DNA from: Competibacteraceae bacterium UBA3908
GTDB lineage: Bacteria > Pseudomonadota > Gammaproteobacteria > Competibacterales > Competibacteraceae
NCBI GenBank assembly: GCA_002391525.1
Contig: DGFE01000211.1
Span: 1-10,383, forward strand
Direction: 5' to 3'
DNA length: 10,383 nt
Made by a program: the position numbers and the translations under genes. The stretch's first letter is position 1, and the number at the start of each line of letters is the position of its first letter. A model generated the notes under the pieces. That model had not been told where the DNA came from, searched no databases, and saw only the letters and a program-made list of their open reading frames with translations. Below are positions 7,014-10,383 of the stretch, in pieces.

Positions 7014-7251
7014 ACCGCCTGTTGCAAGTCTCCGGGCAGTACGGCCAAACCTCGTTCGAACGATACTTGCGTGTTCGTCATAATCTATCCCCAATCGCAC
7101 ATCACCGACATGACACGATGATCGGCATTCGCGATAAAACTATTGCCTTTCAGCATGTTCCACAAAGCTTTTTTAATGGGGCGCCATTCAGGGCCATGCG
7201 CCATCCTTCGATAGGTAATCGGTTTCATCCCCGGAACCCTGTCATGACGCC
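7014..7251. other. Divergent non-coding region between the secreted-protein operon and the exporter operon
   Basis: This 238-base region must hold promoters for both directions if the gene starts are right. No convincing -35/-10 pair was found on either strand. A perfect 12-base palindrome lies at 7052-7063, in the leader of the leftward operon. No coding sequence here is supported. Confidence 0.6.
7052..7063. promoter_or_regulatory. Perfect 12-base palindrome TCGTTCGAACGA, possible operator
   Basis: The sequence equals its own reverse complement and lies about 40 bases upstream of the leftward propeller gene start, where a repressor or activator site would be expected. A palindrome of this length arises by chance in a region this size fairly often (a few percent), so it is only a candidate. 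Confidence 0.25.
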
Positions 7252-8055
7252 ATGATCGACTGGATTATGTTCCGTTCCCTCTGGCAATTCAGAGGGTTCA
7301 TCCTCGGCGCGGTACGGCGCGAGTTTCAGGGCCGCTATCAGGGTTCGGTGTTGGGCGGGGTCTGGGCGGTGCTCAACCCCCTGGCCATGATCACGATCTA
7401 TACCCTGGTGTTTTCCCAGGTCATGGGCGCCCGCCTGTCGGGACATGAAGACAACGCCTTTGCCTACAGCATCTATCTGTGCGCCGGACTGCTGCCCTGG
7501 GGCTTGTTCGCCGAAGTGCTCGGGCGGCTGAATTCGGTGTTCCTGGAAAACAGCAGTTTGATCAAGAAAGCGCAACTGCCGCGCGCCTGTCTGCCGGTGA
7601 TCGTGGTGCTGTCGGCGCTGTTGCATTTTGCCATCGTGATGACCCTGTTCCTGTTGTTCCTGGCCACCAGCGGCAACCTGCCCGGCTGGGCGCTGCTCGC
7701 CTTCCCCGTGATCGTGGCGCTGCAACTGGCATTCACCTTGGGATTGGGCGTCATCCTGGGTACCCTGAACGTGTTCTTTCGAGACGTAGGGCAGTTTACC
7801 GGTATCGCCTTGCAATTCTGGTTCTGGCTGACGCCCATCGTCTACGTGGCCGACATCCTGTCGCCGGCCATCAAAAACCTGTTCGCCCTCAATCCGCTGT
7901 GGCCGGTGATGCATGCCTACCAAACCATTTTCGTCGAACACCGCTTCCCCGACTGGTTGGCGCTGGTGCCGGTAGCGCTGCTGTCCCTGGTGCTATTGGC
8001 GTTGGCGGCCAGGATATTCCTCGCGCGCGTGGGCGAGATCGTGGATGAATTGTGA
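7252..8055 (+). CDS. wzm: ABC-2 type polysaccharide exporter permease (Wzm family)
   Basis: The 267-residue product is the membrane subunit of an ABC exporter that moves undecaprenyl-linked O-antigen or capsule chains across the inner membrane. The length is typical for Wzm. An amphipathic N-terminal stretch containing RREFQGRYQGSVLG precedes about six membrane segments, near 37-59, 73-93, 113-135, 142-164, 175-195 and 235-257. The segments NVFFRDVGQ and FWFWLTPIVY, followed by NPLWPVMHAYQ, are hallmarks of the polysaccharide-export ABC-2 family. The stop overlaps the ATPase start by one base, so the two subunits are probably translationally coupled. An in-frame TAA at 7216 excludes longer starts; ATG 7267 is an alternative. 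No clear ribosome site precedes either. Family and role are confident; which polysaccharide it carries is unknown. Confidence 0.93.
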   Translation: MIDWIMFRSLWQFRGFILGAVRREFQGRYQGSVLGGVWAVLNPLAMITIYTLVFSQVMGARLSGHEDNAFAYSIYLCAGLLPWGLFAEVLGRLNSVFLENSSLIKKAQLPRACLPVIVVLSALLHFAIVMTLFLLFLATSGNLPGWALLAFPVIVALQLAFTLGLGVILGTLNVFFRDVGQFTGIALQFWFWLTPIVYVADILSPAIKNLFALNPLWPVMHAYQTIFVEHRFPDWLALVPVALLSLVLLALAARIFLARVGEIVDEL

Positions 8056-8057
8056 TG
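8053..8057 (+). promoter_or_regulatory. TGATG stop-start overlap coupling permease and ATPase
   Basis: The permease stop TGA and the ATPase ATG share one adenine. Overlaps of this kind usually couple translation and hold two subunits in fixed ratio. Confidence 0.75.
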
Positions 8058-9275
8058 GGTTATCTACGGGTTCGCAATCTCGGCAAGGTTTACAAGCGCT
8101 ACCCCAACAATCGGGCGCGGCTGCTGGAATGGCTGAATCCGGCGCGTCAGCGCCATGCGCAGCATTGGGCGGTGCGGGGAGTCAGCTTCGAGGTCAGCGC
8201 GGGAGAGGCCGTCGGCATCGTCGGCAACAACGGCGCCGGCAAGAGCACCCTGCTGAAAATGATCGTCGGCACCACGCAACCGAGCGAGGGCAGCATCGAA
8301 CTCGGCGGCCGCATCGCGGCGTTGCTGGAACTGGGAATGGGATTCCATCCCGAATTCACCGGTCGCCAGAACGCCTACATGGGAGGGCAAATTTTAGGGC
8401 TCACCGGCCAACAAATCACCGAACTGATGCCGGCCATCGAAGCGTTCGCCGAAATCGGCGATTACCTCGATCAGCCGTTGCGCACTTATTCCAGCGGCAT
8501 GGTGGTGCGCCTGGCGTTCAGCGTGGCCACCGCGGTGCGCCCAGAGATGCTGATCGTGGACGAAGCCCTGTCGGTGGGCGATGCCTACTTCCAACACAAG
8601 AGCTTCGACCGAATCCGCCAGTTTCGCGACGCCGGCACTACCCTGTTGTTCGTATCGCACAACCCTGGCGCGATAAAAACCCTGTGCAGCCGGGCAGTTT
8701 TGCTCGACCAGGGTATTCTGATCCGGGATGGCGAACCCGACAACATTCTGGATTATTACAATGCCATTATCGCCACACAGGCAGCGGATCAGCAGATTCG
8801 CGAAGTCGAATCGGACGTACAGAAAAGCGTGATTCGCTCCGGCAACCAGGCAGCGGTGATCCAGACGGTGGATATGCTGGATACCAATGGCAGCGTAAGG
8901 GCGGTCAGGATCGGCGATCCAGTGCGGTTTCGGGCGCACGTGGTGGTCAGCGAAAAACTCGCGGAATTGACCGTAGGATTTTTGATCCGGGATCGGCTGG
9001 GCAACGATGTGTTCGGCACCAACACCTGGCATTTGGGCACCAGTCGTCAAAACCTGTGTGCCGGCGAGAGTTGCTGGGTGGAATTCGAGTTACCCGCATT
9101 GAATCTCGGGGTCGGAAATTACAGCGTGAGTTTCGCCCTGCACAGCGGCGAGACCCATGTCGCCAACAATTATGACTGGTGGAATCAGGCGCTGGTATTT
9201 CAGGTGATTCCAGGATCGGGACCGCGAGCCATCGGGGTCAGTTACCTTCCCATCTCGAGCCGTTGGGGCCAGTGA
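8055..9275 (+). CDS. wzt: Polysaccharide ABC exporter ATP-binding protein with Wzt C-terminal domain
   Basis: This 406-residue ATPase partners the upstream permease. The nucleotide-binding domain has Walker A GNNGAGKST (57-65), the family-typical stretch LELGMGFHPEFTGRQN (91-106), a signature loop YSSGM (145-149) where LSGGQ would be in ordinary ABC proteins, Walker B MLIVDE (165-170) and switch histidine H202. After a linker (about 235-260) a beta-rich region, about 261-406, resembles the Wzt C-terminal domain. In E. coli O9a that domain binds the modified non-reducing end of the finished chain before export. Its presence here, with total length above 400, suggests recognition of a terminally modified polymer; exporters lacking it have shorter ATPases. 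ATG 8055 shares its A with the permease stop TGA (8053-8055). The GTG at 8052 directly before is a less likely start. Confidence 0.94.
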   Translation: MGYLRVRNLGKVYKRYPNNRARLLEWLNPARQRHAQHWAVRGVSFEVSAGEAVGIVGNNGAGKSTLLKMIVGTTQPSEGSIELGGRIAALLELGMGFHPEFTGRQNAYMGGQILGLTGQQITELMPAIEAFAEIGDYLDQPLRTYSSGMVVRLAFSVATAVRPEMLIVDEALSVGDAYFQHKSFDRIRQFRDAGTTLLFVSHNPGAIKTLCSRAVLLDQGILIRDGEPDNILDYYNAIIATQAADQQIREVESDVQKSVIRSGNQAAVIQTVDMLDTNGSVRAVRIGDPVRFRAHVVVSEKLAELTVGFLIRDRLGNDVFGTNTWHLGTSRQNLCAGESCWVEFELPALNLGVGNYSVSFALHSGETHVANNYDWWNQALVFQVIPGSGPRAIGVSYLPISSRWGQ

Positions 9276-9282
9276 ACTCCTC

Positions 9283-9287
9283 AGGAG
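9283..9287 (+). promoter_or_regulatory. Ribosome binding site AGGAG of the right-edge DUF4214 gene
   Basis: AGGAG ends five bases before ATG 9293, within the 17-base gap after the ATPase stop. It is the clearest ribosome site on the plus strand of this window and decides the start. Confidence 0.8.
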
Positions 9288-9292
9288 CCGCG

Positions 9293-10383
9293 ATGAGTGA
9301 AACATTCAGCCCGGAAATCGATATCGAGCAACTGATGCAGCGTATTCGCGACGAAGTGGCGCGGCGCAAACAAAGCGCTGCCAGCGCTGGCGACCGCTCG
9401 CCGCCCACCTGCAAGACGTTTTACACACTCGACGAATTTTTACGATATGACGACAGGGAATTCCTGATCAATGCTTATCGTGGACTGCTGCAACGCGAAC
9501 CCGATGACGAGGGCTTGCAATGTTTCCTGGATCGTCTGCGATCCGGCTCGAGCAGCAAAATCGATATTCTTCGAGACATTCGGTATTCACCGGAAGGCAC
9601 CAAAACGGCAGTCCAGATACCCGGACTATTGCCACCGACAGCGACAGAGCCGAGGCAAAAAGTTGCACAGGCCAATCTTGAGGAGTTTCAAACTGCTCAA
9701 AGCGATGGATCGTCAGCTTTCATTTATTTAGAGCAAAAATCATTTTATACATTGGGTGAACTGCTGCAATTTCGTGACAAGCATTTCATTCGCAACGCCT
9801 TCCTCACCCTACTTCACAGAGAACCAGATAGTAGTGGGCTTCAACACTATTTGATCAAACTGCGTGAAGGGGCGCTTACTAAAGTCGATATTTTGGGACG
9901 ATTGCACTATTCCCGAGAAGGCCGACTGATCAATACAAAGATAAAGGGCCTGCTAGCCCCTTTCATAATACAATCAGCTTATCATATCCCTGTATTAGGG
10001 AATCTGATGGCGGTAGCCAGTCTGCTGCTACGCTCCAGCGCCTTGATTCGACGCCTGCGCGCGATGGAAGCGCAAAATGACTATCGGCATACTCAAACCG
10101 ATTCCGTGGCAGGACGAATCACTCGGTTGGCGAAGATTGTTTTTCAAGCACAAACTACCATTCAGGAGTTTGCTACCCAGCAGCGTGTTGAAATCACCCA
10201 ACTGAAGCTACTGGCCGATGCCAAAACCAACAGGATCGAATTGACGGATTTGGAAAAAAACCTACGGGATTTTGTACACACTAAAATGGTTACCACTCAA
10301 GTAACCGATACCTTGGCCCAACTGAAAGTGCTATTGAACACCAAGGCTAACACCGTCGATCTCGAACAGGCGACCCAACAGCT
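9293..10383 (+). CDS. DUF4214 (two units) protein with hydrophobic hairpin and coiled-coil-like tail, cut by the right edge
   Basis: 363 residues are visible and the frame is still open. ATG 9293 has an AGGAG site five bases upstream and starts 17 bases after the ATPase stop, so the gene belongs to the exporter operon. No signal peptide is present; residues 1-26 are a charged amphipathic helix (IDIEQLMQRIRDEVARRK), a style of N-terminus I recall from proteins in such clusters. Two DUF4214 units follow, 43-113 and 151-221, both starting FYTL, with REPD-x-x-GLQ and YS-x-EG motifs; 35 of 71 positions agree without gaps. Residues 220-250 are hydrophobic and may contact the membrane. From about 252 the chain is charged and helical with heptad-like spacing, consistent with a coiled coil. 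A methyltransferase or glycosyltransferase domain may follow beyond the edge; none is visible. By analogy with chain-terminating proteins encoded near Wzm/Wzt it could be a length-control factor, but that is inference. Confidence 0.85.
   Translation, partial: MSETFSPEIDIEQLMQRIRDEVARRKQSAASAGDRSPPTCKTFYTLDEFLRYDDREFLINAYRGLLQREPDDEGLQCFLDRLRSGSSSKIDILRDIRYSPEGTKTAVQIPGLLPPTATEPRQKVAQANLEEFQTAQSDGSSAFIYLEQKSFYTLGELLQFRDKHFIRNAFLTLLHREPDSSGLQHYLIKLREGALTKVDILGRLHYSREGRLINTKIKGLLAPFIIQSAYHIPVLGNLMAVASLLLRSSALIRRLRAMEAQNDYRHTQTDSVAGRITRLAKIVFQAQTTIQEFATQQRVEITQLKLLADAKTNRIELTDLEKNLRDFVHTKMVTTQVTDTLAQLKVLLNTKANTVDLEQATQQ
9419..9955 (+). repeat. Internal duplication of the DUF4214 unit in the right-edge gene
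   Basis: Two 71-codon units, 9419-9631 and 9743-9955, align without gaps at 35 of 71 residues and are separated by a 37-codon linker. The copies differ in base composition: the DNA around the first is GC-rich at its start, while the second lies in an AT-rich stretch. Confidence 0.75.

Noticed and set aside
7225..7941. Minus-strand open frame (238 codons) opposite the permease
   Set aside because: Gln/His/Gly-rich product typical of an antisense reading of a hydrophobic membrane protein; the permease reading is strongly supported.
8394..9050. Minus-strand open frame (218 codons) opposite the ATPase
   Set aside because: It overlaps the Walker B and signature region of a confident ATPase gene and has no domain of its own.

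Overview
The window looks like a chromosomal cell-surface locus of a GC-rich proteobacterium, most likely a gammaproteobacterium or a relative. The evidence is Gram-negative-style signal peptides, AGGAG/GGAGG ribosome sites and a Wzm/Wzt-type polysaccharide ABC exporter. No gene gives a firm genus-level assignment.

Layout. Two oppositely oriented gene groups diverge from a non-coding stretch at 7014-7251. Leftward (minus strand) run four genes for predicted secreted proteins. In transcription order they are: a long Asp-box (BNR-like) beta-propeller protein (5001-7013); a sialidase-like propeller with a C-terminal DUF4214 cassette (2957-4984); a fibronectin type III protein with the same cassette (1705-2805); and an FG-GAP/VCBS integrin-type propeller protein (1693 to the left edge) whose last visible residues are the start of the same cassette. 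The junctions are 16, 151 and 11 bases, so the set is probably one operon, perhaps with an internal promoter in the 151-base gap.

Rightward (plus strand) run an ABC-2 permease (Wzm type, 7252-8055), a Wzt-type ATPase with the C-terminal substrate-recognition extension (8055-9275, start overlapping the previous stop), and a protein with two DUF4214 units, a hydrophobic hairpin and a helical, coiled-coil-like tail (9293 to the right edge). This is the usual start of an ABC-transporter-dependent O-antigen or capsule cluster, whose glycosyltransferases would be expected further right.

The main observation is that one module family, DUF4214, occurs on both sides of the divergent region. On the left it is a 248-residue, four-unit cassette at the C-terminus of at least two, and almost certainly three, exported proteins with unrelated N-terminal domains. 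On the right it sits near the N-terminus of a predicted cytoplasmic polysaccharide-synthesis protein. A testable idea is that DUF4214 recognises the polysaccharide made here, so that the cassette attaches a set of display proteins to the surface glycan. The duplication, domain order and conserved cysteines are seen directly; the anchoring role is inference.
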